From contig JAFCIZ010000001.1 in the NCBI GenBank assembly GCA_017871115.1, positions 7,190,001 to 7,254,000 of the forward strand: DNA of 64,000 nt. The letters run 5' to 3'. The translations under genes and the position numbers were made by a program. The stretch is from Cunninghamella blakesleeana (lineage: Eukaryota; Mucoromycota; Mucoromycetes; Mucorales; Cunninghamellaceae). The notes under the pieces were generated by a model. That model was not told the origin of the DNA. It saw only the letters and a list, made by a program, of their open reading frames with translations, and ran no database searches. Shown here piece after piece: positions 1-9,735 of this stretch. How positions within the stretch are numbered: the stretch's first letter is position 1; each line of letters starts with the position of its first letter.

Positions 1-687
1 ATAAAAATCGTTAGGGTAAAGAATATAAGAGGCAAAAAAGGAAAAATGAAAATCAAAATTTAAATCCCGCTCTTCAATAACTTTAGTAAAGCCAATTACC
101 TTGCTCTTTTTATTTAATACCAGTTTTTATCTTTAATTTTTCACACATCAATGTAATAATCTGTAAAAAATAGATAACTATAGCTATTACAATAGCAATA
201 ATAGCCAATGTGAGTTCTTTATTTATTTTTGTTTCTTCAATGTCTCTCAAAAAACAATATTTCAATAAAAACTATAATATATGATAAAAAAACACATATT
301 ACTTGAATACAATATGTTTTAAAAAAAACTATATAAAAAAAATAAAGCAAATATATGGTTTAAATATATTTATTTACGTAAAAAGGAACTCTGTTTTCAA
401 TCAATTAATGAAATTTCCTATTACTAGCTTATTAAAATATGTATAGTAAGAAATACTTTAAATATTTTTGATCGGTTCATTTTCATTTTTTTATACTCGA
501 TACCAAAGTAGTTGAAAACAAAATATACAAATTCACATCATCTTCATCATCAAAAAAAAAAAAAAAAAAAAATATATAAGAACAACTTTCAATCTGTTTT
601 ATTTTTATTTTTATTTTTTTCATTATTATAATCATTAACACTTTTATATATATATCCTTCTTTTAATACCTTAATACAAAACAAAGA
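1..687. other. AT-rich intergenic leader of the first hydrophobin gene
   Basis: I see no gene here. A TATA-like stretch (TATATAAG, 573-580) lies about 110 bp before the first hydrophobin ATG and follows a poly(A) run at 552-572. A second TATATATATA stretch at 645-654 is closer to the start. Which one is used as the core promoter cannot be decided from the sequence. Confidence 0.5.
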
Positions 688-1035
688 ATGAAATTATCTA
701 CTGTTGCTGCTATCGTCTTCGGTTCTGCCGTTTGTTATGCTGGTGCTGTTCCAAGACAAAATATTGGTAACCAATGTAATACTGGTCCTGTCCAATGTTG
801 TAATACCCTTAGACAATACAACGACTTCCATCCTGATGTCTTAACTTCCATCTTTAACATTGTCGGTGTTAGTGGCGAAGATATTCTTAGAGGTCAATTA
901 GGTGTTGACTGTACCGCTGTTAGTGTTGCTGGTGGTAGTGGTCAAAACTGTAACACTCAACCAGTATGTTGTAGCCAAGTTCAACAAAACGGTGTTGTTG
1001 GTATTAACTGTACTCCTATCAACGTCAATGGTTAA
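688..1035 (+). CDS. Class I hydrophobin (copy 1)
   Basis: Predicted secreted 115-residue surface-active protein of the kind that coats aerial hyphae or spores. Residues 1 to about 20 form a signal peptide (MKLSTVAAIVFGSAVCYAGA). The mature part has the eight hydrophobin cysteines at 30, 37-38, 75, 88, 94-95 and 108. The spacing C-X6-CC-X36-C-X12-C-X5-CC-X12-C fits class I and looks like basidiomycete members, including the ending INCTPINV. There is no intron, although hydrophobin genes in Dikarya usually have some. Codons are strongly biased (GGT, AAC, ATC, CCA) in a very AT-rich setting, which suggests high expression. The nearest relatives are the copies at 3374 and 7503. Assembly into amyloid rodlets is inferred from the family. 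Confidence 0.92.
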   Translation: MKLSTVAAIVFGSAVCYAGAVPRQNIGNQCNTGPVQCCNTLRQYNDFHPDVLTSIFNIVGVSGEDILRGQLGVDCTAVSVAGGSGQNCNTQPVCCSQVQQNGVVGINCTPINVNG

Positions 1036-1116
1036 AAAAAATAGTTTTCGTCATTTATATTATAAGTTTCAATGCTTATATCAATCTATCCTAATTTCTT
1101 TTATAATCCTTTTTTG

Positions 1117-1134
1117 AAATCACTTTTTATGATT
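1117..1134 (+). promoter_or_regulatory. 3'-UTR stem-loop of hydrophobin copy 1
   Basis: AATCA (1118-1122) can pair with TGATT (1130-1134). It is followed by TGTTTAAA-like sequence and AATAAAC, a likely poly(A) signal. Comparable stems occur at the same relative place after the other three hydrophobin genes. Confidence 0.4.
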
Positions 1135-2175
1135 GTTTAAATCTTTAATAAACTATAATATCTCCCTCAATGCATATTTATTTATTTATTGTTCAATGAG
1201 AAACGCAAAAAATCGTTTTTAATAGCCAATAAACATTTTTCTCTGCTTTGTTTTACTCTATTATTCAAATCAATCCTTTTTTAAATGTATACACATATAC
1301 GACATGTGCATATATTTTTTTATATTACTTACCGTTATATAAATTTTAATAGTATAAAAAAACATGCATGCAGAGTTTTTTTATTTTTTTTAATGTATGA
1401 TTATATATATACATTTTCTGGATATTATACAATTAATAATAATAAAAATTAGGTAATTTTGGTCCTTTTCCTACCATAAATAATGAATTACCATTCATGG
1501 AAATAGAATAGAAAAAAAAAAAAGAAAAAAAAGAAATATGTACACATGGTTTTTTAGTTATAAAGAATGAACTAACCATTCAAGAAAATAAAATGGAAAA
1601 AAATAGGACATTTATATTTCTATATTCATAATAATATTTTAACCTAGCTTCTGACTTGGATAATTTTTATAAAGATTTTGAAGTATATTTTAAATGATAA
1701 CGATCTTGCTACTCATTAAACAAAAATACTTAAAAACAATATATAAAACATAATTTTCAAATTTTGATTGCTGGTATTTACTACAATTAACATTATAACT
1801 ACTAATTAAACATTCTAGTTTATTTTACTGACGATATATTTGTCTTTGTTTTTCATCAAGTTTGATTTTTGAATGATTGATTTAAAAAAAAAAGTATATT
1901 ATTCAATTATTCTTTCCAAAAAGTTGGATCAGAATCCAGACATACTTTGAAGGTTTTGCGAAATTTAGAAAAAATAACCCATAAAATATGAAAAACTTTT
2001 CTTTTTCTTTTCCTTGTTAAATATCTATTTTGTTTTATTCTCATTTAATCGTTTAAAATAATAATAATAATAATAACTATGATAATACTTGGAAAGAAAA
2101 CTCAGTTATACAATATCATAGAATACAAAAATTGATTGCATTCAAATTAAAAAAAGATTATATTTTATTTACATG

Positions 2176-2206
<31 letters not shown>

Positions 2207-2217
2207 ATTTATATATA

Positions 2218-2395
2218 CATTCTAAATAATAAAACAGGTAAATACTTTATACGAAGCGGCTTCAGTCATAAAACTTTAAATTATATAATATAACAGTAGG
2301 CAATTTTAATAACAACCAAATATATTTATTTTATTTTTTTTGATCTAGAAGCACTTGTCTAAAATAATCAAATATTATTATTACAACAGCAACAA
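2218..2395. repeat. Highly similar non-coding block, copy 1 (partner 4876-5055)
   Basis: About 178 bp containing GCGGCTTCAGTCATAAAAC and GATCTAGAAGCACTTGTC is repeated with only a few differences at 4876-5055. The surrounding spacer of the same duplication has drifted more, so this part is either constrained or recently homogenised. Confidence 0.75.
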
Positions 2396-3373
2396 TATAT
2401 ATATATATATATATATATAGAATCAAATTTTTATTGTGCTATTGATAAACATCTTTTTTTAACAAGTTACGATTATCATATATATATATATTAATCATTA
2501 TTGTATTATAGTATTATTGTACTATAAAGATAATCATATATACTAAAAATAATAAGTCATAAATAAAAAATAACTATAGTAGAATAAATAAATGGCTCTA
2601 TATTAATGATTATACACAGTAAAATATATTGATCTTAAATACTTGTTTGATTCTTTTTTTTAATTTTTATTTTTTTTATTTGTTTATTAAAGTATGAAAA
2701 CAGTAATTAAGTGGGTACACATCATTTTTTCAAATATTGGTACCATAAAAAATATCAAATGTGATTATTAGTGTTTAAGACAGCTATCAGTATTATATAT
2801 ATTTAAATGGGCTCATAATGGTTAATAATGTGTTTAATGTTCAGTATCACTACGATCAACATTTTTTTACGAGTCGTATATTAAATTATATCTTTCATTC
2901 TTAAGATATCTAAAAAAGGCAACGGATTTCGGAGAAAAAATTGAATTCACTCATTTGATGCACACATATATATATATATATATGCATACCTAATACCACA
3001 AATTACGGGATATTTCTCTACCATTAACTTCTTTTAATTAATATATATATTAGATATCCTTTTTTATTTATTTATTTATTTATTTTAAAAAAAAAAAAAG
3101 ACAGCTGAAATGCACACTATTTGAAACGGAATTTTTTAAAAATTTGAAATGGAACTAAGCAGTTTGCTTTCTCGCTTTCTCTCTGTTTATCAACATCATC
3201 AAATAATAATATATAATATACAATAGATATTTTACGGCAATTTTTATTATAATTATTATTATTATTGTGATCGGAAAGAAAAAAAAAAGTATAAATAGTC
3301 TAATATCGACCTATTTACTTTTTTTTATTATCATTTTATCATCTTTTTATTTCTAATCTAATAATCTAATAAT

Positions 3374-3721
3374 ATGAAGCTCTCTACTGTTGCTGCTATC
3401 GTCTTCGGTTCTGCCGTTTGTTATGCTGGTGCTGTTCCAAGACAAAATATTGGTAACCAATGTAATACTGGTCCTGTCCAATGTTGTAATACCCTTAGAC
3501 AATATAACGACTTCCATCCCGACGTCTTAACTTCCATCTTTAACATTGTCGGTGTCAGTGCTGAAGATATCGGTAGAGGTCAATTAGGTGTTGACTGTAC
3601 TTCCGTTAGTGTTGCTGGTGGTAGTGGTCAAAACTGTAACACTCAGCCAGTCTGTTGTAGCCAAGTTCAACAAAATGGTATTATTGGTATTAACTGTACT
3701 CCTATCAACGTTAATGGTTAA
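3374..3721 (+). CDS. Class I hydrophobin (copy 2)
   Basis: A 115-residue protein almost identical to copy 1. The visible changes are Gly63 to Ala, Ile66-Leu67 to Ile-Gly, Ala77 to Ser and Val-Val to Ile-Ile near residue 103. Signal peptide, eight cysteines and spacing are unchanged, and there is no intron. A TATA box (TATAAATA, 3290-3297) precedes it. The last 50 or so bases before its ATG nearly match those before copy 4 (7503), apart from an extra repeat of CTAATAAT here. So this gene resembles copy 1 in its duplicated surroundings and copy 4 in its leader. Confidence 0.92.
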   Translation: MKLSTVAAIVFGSAVCYAGAVPRQNIGNQCNTGPVQCCNTLRQYNDFHPDVLTSIFNIVGVSAEDIGRGQLGVDCTSVSVAGGSGQNCNTQPVCCSQVQQNGIIGINCTPINVNG

Positions 3722-3805
3722 ATAGTTTTTTTTGTTCCGTCACTTTATTCATGAAAAAAAATTATAATAATAATACCAGTAAAAAATTATTTTCTTTTTT
3801 TTAAA

Positions 3806-3825
3806 AAATCGCTTTTTTGCGATTT
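3806..3825 (+). promoter_or_regulatory. 3'-UTR stem-loop of hydrophobin copy 2
   Basis: A perfect 7-bp stem, AAATCGC (3806-3812) with GCGATTT (3819-3825), encloses a six-T loop. It is followed by TGTTTAAA and TAATAAATAAA. Where copy 1 has an A-T pair at one stem position, this copy has G-C. Confidence 0.5.
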
Positions 3826-4835
3826 GTTTAAAATTTTAATAATAAATAAAGTATAATACCTTCTTTAATAACAATACATGTTTGTTTATTTATTCTGTTA
3901 TTTTGTTCAATGAGAAAACAATTAAATGATATTTAATGCATAATTACAATAAGATTCTCTCCTTTTGAATTTTGTCCTATTATTGATAGTAATTCTTTTA
4001 AATTATATATATATATATGTCTATAAAGCAATTATCATCTATAATACTTCATAACGATGTATATACATATGCTGTATACACTAATTTTTCATTTATATTA
4101 TTTGGTTTTTATATAAATAATAACTTTTTTCTTTATTTTATTTTATTATTATATGTTCATTTCTATTATTTAATAATTTTCTATATTATTAAAATAACTA
4201 CGTGCATATGGCTATTTTTTGATCAGAGTGAATTAGTTACCATTTGGGGAAACAAAATAGAAGCTAGATCTTTACAGTTTTATATCTATAAAATTTTTTT
4301 ACCAAGTTTCTGGAGTAGATTTTATTTATTAAATATCTAAATTCTGATTACTGGTATTTTTCTCCGTTGTTATTATATTATTATTCGATCATTTTAATAT
4401 ATTTTACCGAAAAAATATTTTCTATTTTTTATAAAGTTTTTTATTATTATTGAGATTTATTCTTTATTTCCAAAAAGTTGGCTCGGAATCCCATTTTATT
4501 CATAAAATTTTGTAAAATGATGAAATCTTTCCCTTTTTTTAAAAATATAAAATAAATCGTTTTGGGATTTTCATTTCTTTTCATTTCTTTCATTTTCTTT
4601 TCCTTTTATTCCATTTTTCATATCTATTCCCATATAATCATTTAGAATAATATCACCATACAACCGACTGCTTTATTATTACTTTATTATACCACCAACG
4701 ATTATAAAGATATAACCACTATTTATTAAATAATAATAATAACTATGACAATATTTGAAAAGTAAACTCAGTTATACGACATCATAGAATACGAAAATTT
4801 ATTGCATTCAAACTAAAAAAAGATTATATTTTATT

Positions 4836-4875
<40 letters not shown>

Positions 4876-4878
<3 letters not shown>

Positions 4879-5055
4879 TCTAAATAATAAAACAGGTGAA
4901 TACTTTATACGGAGCGGCTTCAGTCATAAAACTTTAAATTATATAATATAACAGTAGGCAATTTTAATAACAACCAAATATATTTATTTTATTTTTTTTT
5001 GATCTAGAAGCACTTGTCTAAAATAATTAAATATTATTATTACAACAACAGTAAC
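4876..5055. repeat. Highly similar non-coding block, copy 2 (partner 2218-2395)
   Basis: This copy matches 2218-2395 closely throughout, with an A/G change near each end and a one-base change in a T run. It lies about 0.8-1 kb upstream of hydrophobin copy 3, as the partner lies upstream of copy 2. That position would suit a distal regulatory element, which is an inference. Confidence 0.7.
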
Positions 5056-5855
5056 ATTATATATATATATATATATATATGATAATCAGTATTGTATTAT
5101 TGTACTATAAAGATAATCATATATACTAAAAATAATAAGTAAGTCATAAATGAAATAATAGTTACAATAGAATAAATAAAAGGCTCTACATTAATGATCG
5201 TACACGACAAAAATATTTTGATCGTTAATACTCTTGATTTTTTTATTTATTTATTAAAGTATGAAAACAATAATCAAGTGAATACACATCATTTTTTCAA
5301 ACATGGTTACATAAGGAATACCGTATGATTATTAATGATGAAGATAGTCACCGGTACTATATATATTTAAATGGGTCCATGACTGCAATCAACATTTTTT
5401 CACGAGTCGTATATTAAATTATGCCTTTCATTCTTAAGACATCTAAAAAAGGCAACGGATTTCGGAGAAAAAATTGAATTCACTCATTTGGTGCACACAC
5501 ACATATATATATATATATATATGTATATCTAATACCACAAATCACGGGATATTTCTCTACCATTAACTTCTCTTAATTGATATATACTGGGTACCCTTTT
5601 TTCTTTTAAAAAAAACAGAAATGCATTATGCTATTTGGAATGGAATTTTTTTCCAATTTGAAATGAAACTAAACTGCTTGTTTTTATTTTCTATTTAACA
5701 ACACTATCGAATAGTAATGCAATACATAATAGATATTTGTGGTAATTTCACTGTCATTCTTAGTAACAAAATTGAAAAAAAGGTATAAATAATCTGATAT
5801 TGGTCTGTTTTTTTTTTTTTTTTTTTCATCTTATTTTACTAATTAAAACAAAAAA

Positions 5856-6206
5856 ATGAAGTTATCTACTATTTCTGCTATTATTTTAGGTGCTGCCGCC
5901 TCTTGTTCCGCTAGCGCTGTTCCAAGACAAACTAATGGTATCAAATGTAATACTGGTACTGCCCAATGTTGTAATTCTTTACAAAGTTATAATGGTTATG
6001 ACCCAAAGGTATTAAACAATGTTATTACTATATTTGGTGGTCACATTCAAGATACTTTCAAAGGTCAATGGGGCTTTGGTTGTACTTCCGTTAGTGTTTT
6101 CGGTGGTAGTGGTCAATCTTGCAGCGCTCAACCCCAATGTTGTGAACAAGTTCAAGCTAACGCAGGTCTTGCTTGGAACTGTTCTCCTGTTAACGTTAAT
6201 GCTTAA
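5856..6206 (+). CDS. Class I hydrophobin (copy 3, divergent)
   Basis: A 116-residue relative of the other three but clearly diverged, with Asn-Ser-Leu-Gln-Ser-Tyr after the CC pair and SAQPQCCEQVQ near the second CC. The signal peptide runs to about residue 21. All eight hydrophobin cysteines and class I spacing are kept. The second half has more aromatic residues (QWGFGC, AWNC) than the other copies, which may change surface properties. It has no intron. Its upstream region is much more like that of copy 2 than its coding region is. Confidence 0.9.
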   Translation: MKLSTISAIILGAAASCSASAVPRQTNGIKCNTGTAQCCNSLQSYNGYDPKVLNNVITIFGGHIQDTFKGQWGFGCTSVSVFGGSGQSCSAQPQCCEQVQANAGLAWNCSPVNVNA

Positions 6207-7308
6207 ACTGAATATACGTATAAATATATACCAAAAAAAACTATACTTTTTTTCAATATCTTTTAGTAACTTTACCCTAGTTTTTATTTTATAAAACCTT
6301 TATATTGTATGGTTTTGTTTATTTAATTTTTTAAATAAAATAATTCATTTTAATCATTTAACGTATCAATTGAAAAAAAAAAAATTGTGATCGCTCATTA
6401 TTCCTTTTCTGATATTAAAATGCAGTTTATTTTTTCCACCATATTATTTTTTTCTTTTATATACAAATTTATAAATGAAATAATGTAATGAAATATATGA
6501 ATGGAGCAAAAAATCTGAAAGATAAAATATACATACATAATCATTACTTTATTAATAAAAAGTCTTTTAATTTTACTTTCATTGTATACATTGATTTATT
6601 TGAAAAAATTCGTCATATTACTATCTCTATGAACAAAGAAAGGTGGAAACGTAATATTAGTGTAGCATAATATATATATATATATATATATGATTTACAT
6701 TGTTTAGAAAGAATACCATTTAGAGTTATGCTTCACTGCAACAAATTTTCACAAAATATTTAAAAAACATTAGAATTATAACCAAATTGAAAGCCAATAA
6801 ACACTATATCAGTTACATAATATCACTAGGATAAAAACAAAACTACTACAGGAATATAAACTAGTATATGTTATTTTAAGTTATAAAATAATATAGTAGA
6901 GTATGATATTTTTATAGTCTTATTAGTATTACTGTTACAATAATAAATGGTTTTTATTATCTCTTAATTATTTTATCATTAAAAATTATTCTGTATAATT
7001 CTCAATATGGCTCATTATGCAAAATTTAATTACCAAGGAAATATAATTCTAGAACACATTAATTAAATAATAGATAAATTTAGGATGCATGAATAATAAT
7101 AATAAATAAGGTACGTTATATCTAAGAGTAAGTACTATAGCAATATTTAAATATCGGCTTAATATCAATTGAAGTATATTTTATTTGTATTAAAAATAGT
7201 AATTGTATTTTTCAACAAATATTTTTTTTGTATTTATGGAAATATAAAGATATATTTCAATATTGAACCATTATCATACTGTTTTTAAATATGAGTCTAC
7301 AAAATATG

Positions 7309-7346
<38 letters not shown>

Positions 7347-7502
7347 AAATATCTGCCCATATGGAAAAAAAAATTGTTGTAAAAATGACATTGCTACGTT
7401 CGCAGATTTAAAAAAAAAATATATAAAAAGATGTTGATTTCTTTGTCTTCTTTTGCTTTTTTTATTATCATTTTATCATCTTTTTATTTCTAATCTAATA
7501 AT
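6207..7502. other. Intergenic region between hydrophobin copies 3 and 4
   Basis: No gene is supported. It contains (TA)n at 6671-6691, a 34-base T run at 7312-7345 and a TATA box before copy 4 (TATATAAAAAG, 7420-7430). The short open frame at 6488-6670 has no recognisable domain. Confidence 0.6.
6293..6316 (+). promoter_or_regulatory. 3'-UTR stem-loop of hydrophobin copy 3
   Basis: AAAACC (6293-6298) can pair with GGTTTT (6311-6316) across a 12-base loop, followed by GTTTATTT and AATAAAATAA. The primary sequence differs from the other copies but the position and following TGTTTA-like tail are alike. Confidence 0.4.
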
Positions 7503-7844
7503 ATGAAGCTCTCTACAGTTGCTGCTATTGTTTTCGGTTCTGCCGTTTGTTCTGCTGGTCTTCTTCCTAGCATTGGCAACCAATGTAATACTGGTCCTGT
7601 CCAATGTTGTAATACCCTTAGACAATACAATGATTTCGAGCCTGAAGCTTTAACTTCCATCTTTAACATTGTCGGTGTCAGTGCTGAAGATGTCCTTAGA
7701 GGTCAATTAGGTGTTGACTGTACTTCCGTTAGTGTTGCTGGTGGTAGTGGTCAAAACTGTAACACTCAACCAGTCTGCTGTAGCCAAGTTCAACAAAACG
7801 GTATTGTTGGTATTAACTGTACTCCTATCAACGTCAATGGTTAA
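7503..7844 (+). CDS. Class I hydrophobin (copy 4)
   Basis: A 113-residue protein nearly identical to copies 1 and 2 from the first cysteine onward. The junction after the signal peptide differs: SAGLLPSIGNQC replaces YAGAVPRQNIGNQC, a loss of two residues. HPDV is replaced by EPEA. Eight cysteines, spacing and the lack of introns are the same. The 50 or so bases before the ATG nearly match those of copy 2, and TATATAAAAAG lies about 80 bp upstream. Copies 2 and 4 therefore share a leader as well as coding sequence, which points to recent duplication or gene conversion. Confidence 0.92.
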   Translation: MKLSTVAAIVFGSAVCSAGLLPSIGNQCNTGPVQCCNTLRQYNDFEPEALTSIFNIVGVSAEDVLRGQLGVDCTSVSVAGGSGQNCNTQPVCCSQVQQNGIVGINCTPINVNG

Positions 7845-8442
7845 GAAAAATAGCTCTTGCCGTTATTATAAGTTTTAATAGTTATATATATCCGTCCTTA
7901 TTTTTAAAATCTCTTTTTTTTAATACGTACATAATTCCTTTTTAAAAAATCACTGATTTTTGTTTAAATATAATAAAATAAACTTATTACTCGATCTGTC
8001 TAGATCTAATACTTTTATTACATAAAATTAATATTTCCTTTTTATTTTATTTTTTTCGGGCATGAAAAATGATCATTATTTTTTTCAGGAACAAAGAATG
8101 CTATTTTTCATACAATAGGGACGATTTTTTTGGTTTCAAATACCAGTGAACTTCGTTCATTAATTTAATAGGTACATCTGCATTTTTTTTTTTTTTTTGA
8201 AAACAATACTAAAATATGCATAACTGACATTACTTTAAAAGGAAATGGATTTTCTTCCATCATCTTGCGTCTTTTTACATTGTCGAAATATTTTAATTTC
8301 ATAAAAAATGCTATGTTTGGGGAAAGAAAAAAAGCTATAGGTCAAAAAATTAAAATTCCGACTCTCACTGTTTTCTTAAAAAAATGTTGCGCGATACTTT
8401 TTATTTTTTTTAGTTCATATTATTATTTTAATAAACATAAAC
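7845..8442. other. Intergenic region after the hydrophobin cluster
   Basis: The 3' UTR of hydrophobin copy 4 and the promoter side of the hydrolase gene. Apart from the stem-loop at 7946-7960 I see only AT-rich sequence. A short open frame starting at 8265 overlaps the next gene in another frame and has no domain. Confidence 0.55.
7946..7960 (+). promoter_or_regulatory. 3'-UTR stem-loop of hydrophobin copy 4
   Basis: AAAATC (7946-7951) pairs with GATTTT (7955-7960) around the loop ACT. It is followed by TGTTTAAATATAATAAAATAAAC. The following TGTTTAAA is the same as in copies 1 and 2. Confidence 0.45.
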
Positions 8443-9509
8443 ATGGAACTATCTGGCAGATTATTTACATATAATATAGCAAAAAGATTAACAGCTTTTG
8501 AATCAGGTGTTCTGAATAGCAATAAGACTATTATATTCGTTGGTGGGCTAGGCGACGGTTACTCAGCTGTCCCGTATTTACCTTTACTTAATGAAAAAAT
8601 AGAAAAACTTGGCTATTCTTTAATTCAAATACAAATGACTTCAAGCTATGTTGGATATGGTAATGTTACACTTTCAGAAGATGCCAGCGAACTAGATGAC
8701 TTGATAACCTATCTAAAACAAGTTAAAAAAAAGCAAGTTATTTTTATAATAGGACACTCAACTGGTAGGCTATAGTATATTATATATTATGATTGGATAG
8801 TATACGTTGCTTTAAATGTCAAAACTTTATATTGATTTTTTTTTTAAAACATATATACCAGGCTGTCAAGATTGCTATTGGCATAATAAATATGGAAAAA
8901 ATAAAAAAGACGTGAATGGGTATATTTTACAAGCACCAGTGTCTGATCGTGAATATGGTATGGCTATGGACCCCAACTTTGTTGACCAAGTGAATTATGC
9001 TAAAAAAATGATCGATGAAGGGAATGGCTCTGAATGGATGCCTAAATCTATGAGTGAAAACCCTATTACCGCAAATCGTTTTTATTCTCTTGGAGCTTAC
9101 AGGTAAATTTTATATGTGGATATAAACGTTAAAAAGATTTTTATCAGATTAAATATATATACTTGTATTTCATTGATTAATCAAAAATAAACTACTTACA
9201 TTTTTTATTTATTAATTAATTAATTTTAGAGGACAAGATGATGTATTTTCTACAGATTTGTCAGATGAAGATTTAAAAGAATTATATAAAGATTTAAATC
9301 AGCCTATGATGCTTTTACATGGCGAAGACGATGAATGTTATGGATCAGCTGTACCAAAAATAGATATTTTAAAAAGAATTCAGGCCTTTTGTCCAAGTAT
9401 ATTAAAAATTGGCATCATTTCTAAAGCGGATCACTCAATTAGTCTTCCTCCATCACAAACTCTTTTTATTGATATGGTTGTTGATTTTATAACTTTATTA
9501 ACAAAATAA
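8443..9509 (+). CDS. DUF1749-family alpha/beta hydrolase
   Basis: Three exons (8443-8764, 8862-9102, 9230-9509) join in frame into 280 residues. The fold is an alpha/beta hydrolase of the fungal DUF1749 (UPF0613) group. IIFVGGLGDGY is the first strand and oxyanion region. The nucleophile elbow GHSTGCQD is split by intron 1 inside the Gly codon. LLHGEDDECY and KADHSIS carry the likely Asp and His of the triad. The substrate is unknown to me; members are found next to varied genes. There is no signal peptide, so it is probably cytosolic. Start chosen at MELSGRLF because upstream codons lack homology and are very AT-rich. Confidence 0.85.
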
Positions 9510-9735
9510 ATAAATGCAAATGCAAATGCAATGTAATCTATTTTTTTATATATTGGTCATGATTTTTTTTTTGATAGGTAAGTTTTAAAATAAAACATTC
9601 AAAAATGTTAAAAATCCGGAGTTTAAATGTATCATTTAAACTATTTAAACATGGTTGGGTGGCAATTTTTTCTTTTTTCTTTTTTTTTGGTTTCTTTTAT
9701 TGTATATCATAGAACTTTTTTCTTAAAAAAAAAAC

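Larger units (their letters stand above)
688..3373 (+). repeat. Tandem segmental duplication, unit 1
   Basis: This unit comprises hydrophobin copy 1 and about 2.3 kb downstream and matches 3374-5855 in order. Shared blocks include the coding region, the 3' UTR with TTGTTCAATGAGAAA, a CCAAAAAGTTGG block near 1917, the highly similar block at 2218-2395 and the block at 2921-2957. (TA)n tracts between the blocks differ in length. Unit boundaries are approximate because the repeat is tandem. Confidence 0.8.
1036..3373. other. Intergenic region between hydrophobin copies 1 and 2
   Basis: No convincing ORF is present. It holds the 3' UTR of copy 1, several (TA)n runs (2175, 2395, 2475, 2970) and the 178-bp block at 2218-2395 repeated at 4876-5055. 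The promoter of copy 2 has a TATA box, TATAAATA at 3290-3297, 77 bp before the ATG. Confidence 0.6.
3374..5855 (+). repeat. Tandem segmental duplication, unit 2
   Basis: Second unit of the duplication, about 2.48 kb, running from hydrophobin copy 2 to just before copy 3. Non-coding blocks at 4340-4520, 4730-5056 and 5399-5497 align in order with unit 1. Differences are mostly (TA)n length changes and small indels. Confidence 0.8.
3722..5855. other. Intergenic region between hydrophobin copies 2 and 3
   Basis: Duplicated spacer with no supported gene. The open frame at 4017-4340 is a run of Ile, Tyr, Phe and Asn codons expected by chance in this base composition. A TATA box (TATAAATA, 5784-5791) lies 65 bp before copy 3 and corresponds to the box before copy 2. 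Confidence 0.6.

Noticed and set aside
4017..4340. 107-residue open frame between hydrophobins 2 and 3
   Set aside because: Composition is almost all Ile, Tyr, Phe, Asn and Leu, as chance translation of AT-rich DNA gives. The frame is not kept in the duplicated partner region.
8265..8474. Open frame upstream of the DUF1749 gene, possible extra exon
   Set aside because: It is in another frame, overlaps the start, and no splice pair joins it to the hydrolase. The family usually starts close to the chosen Met.
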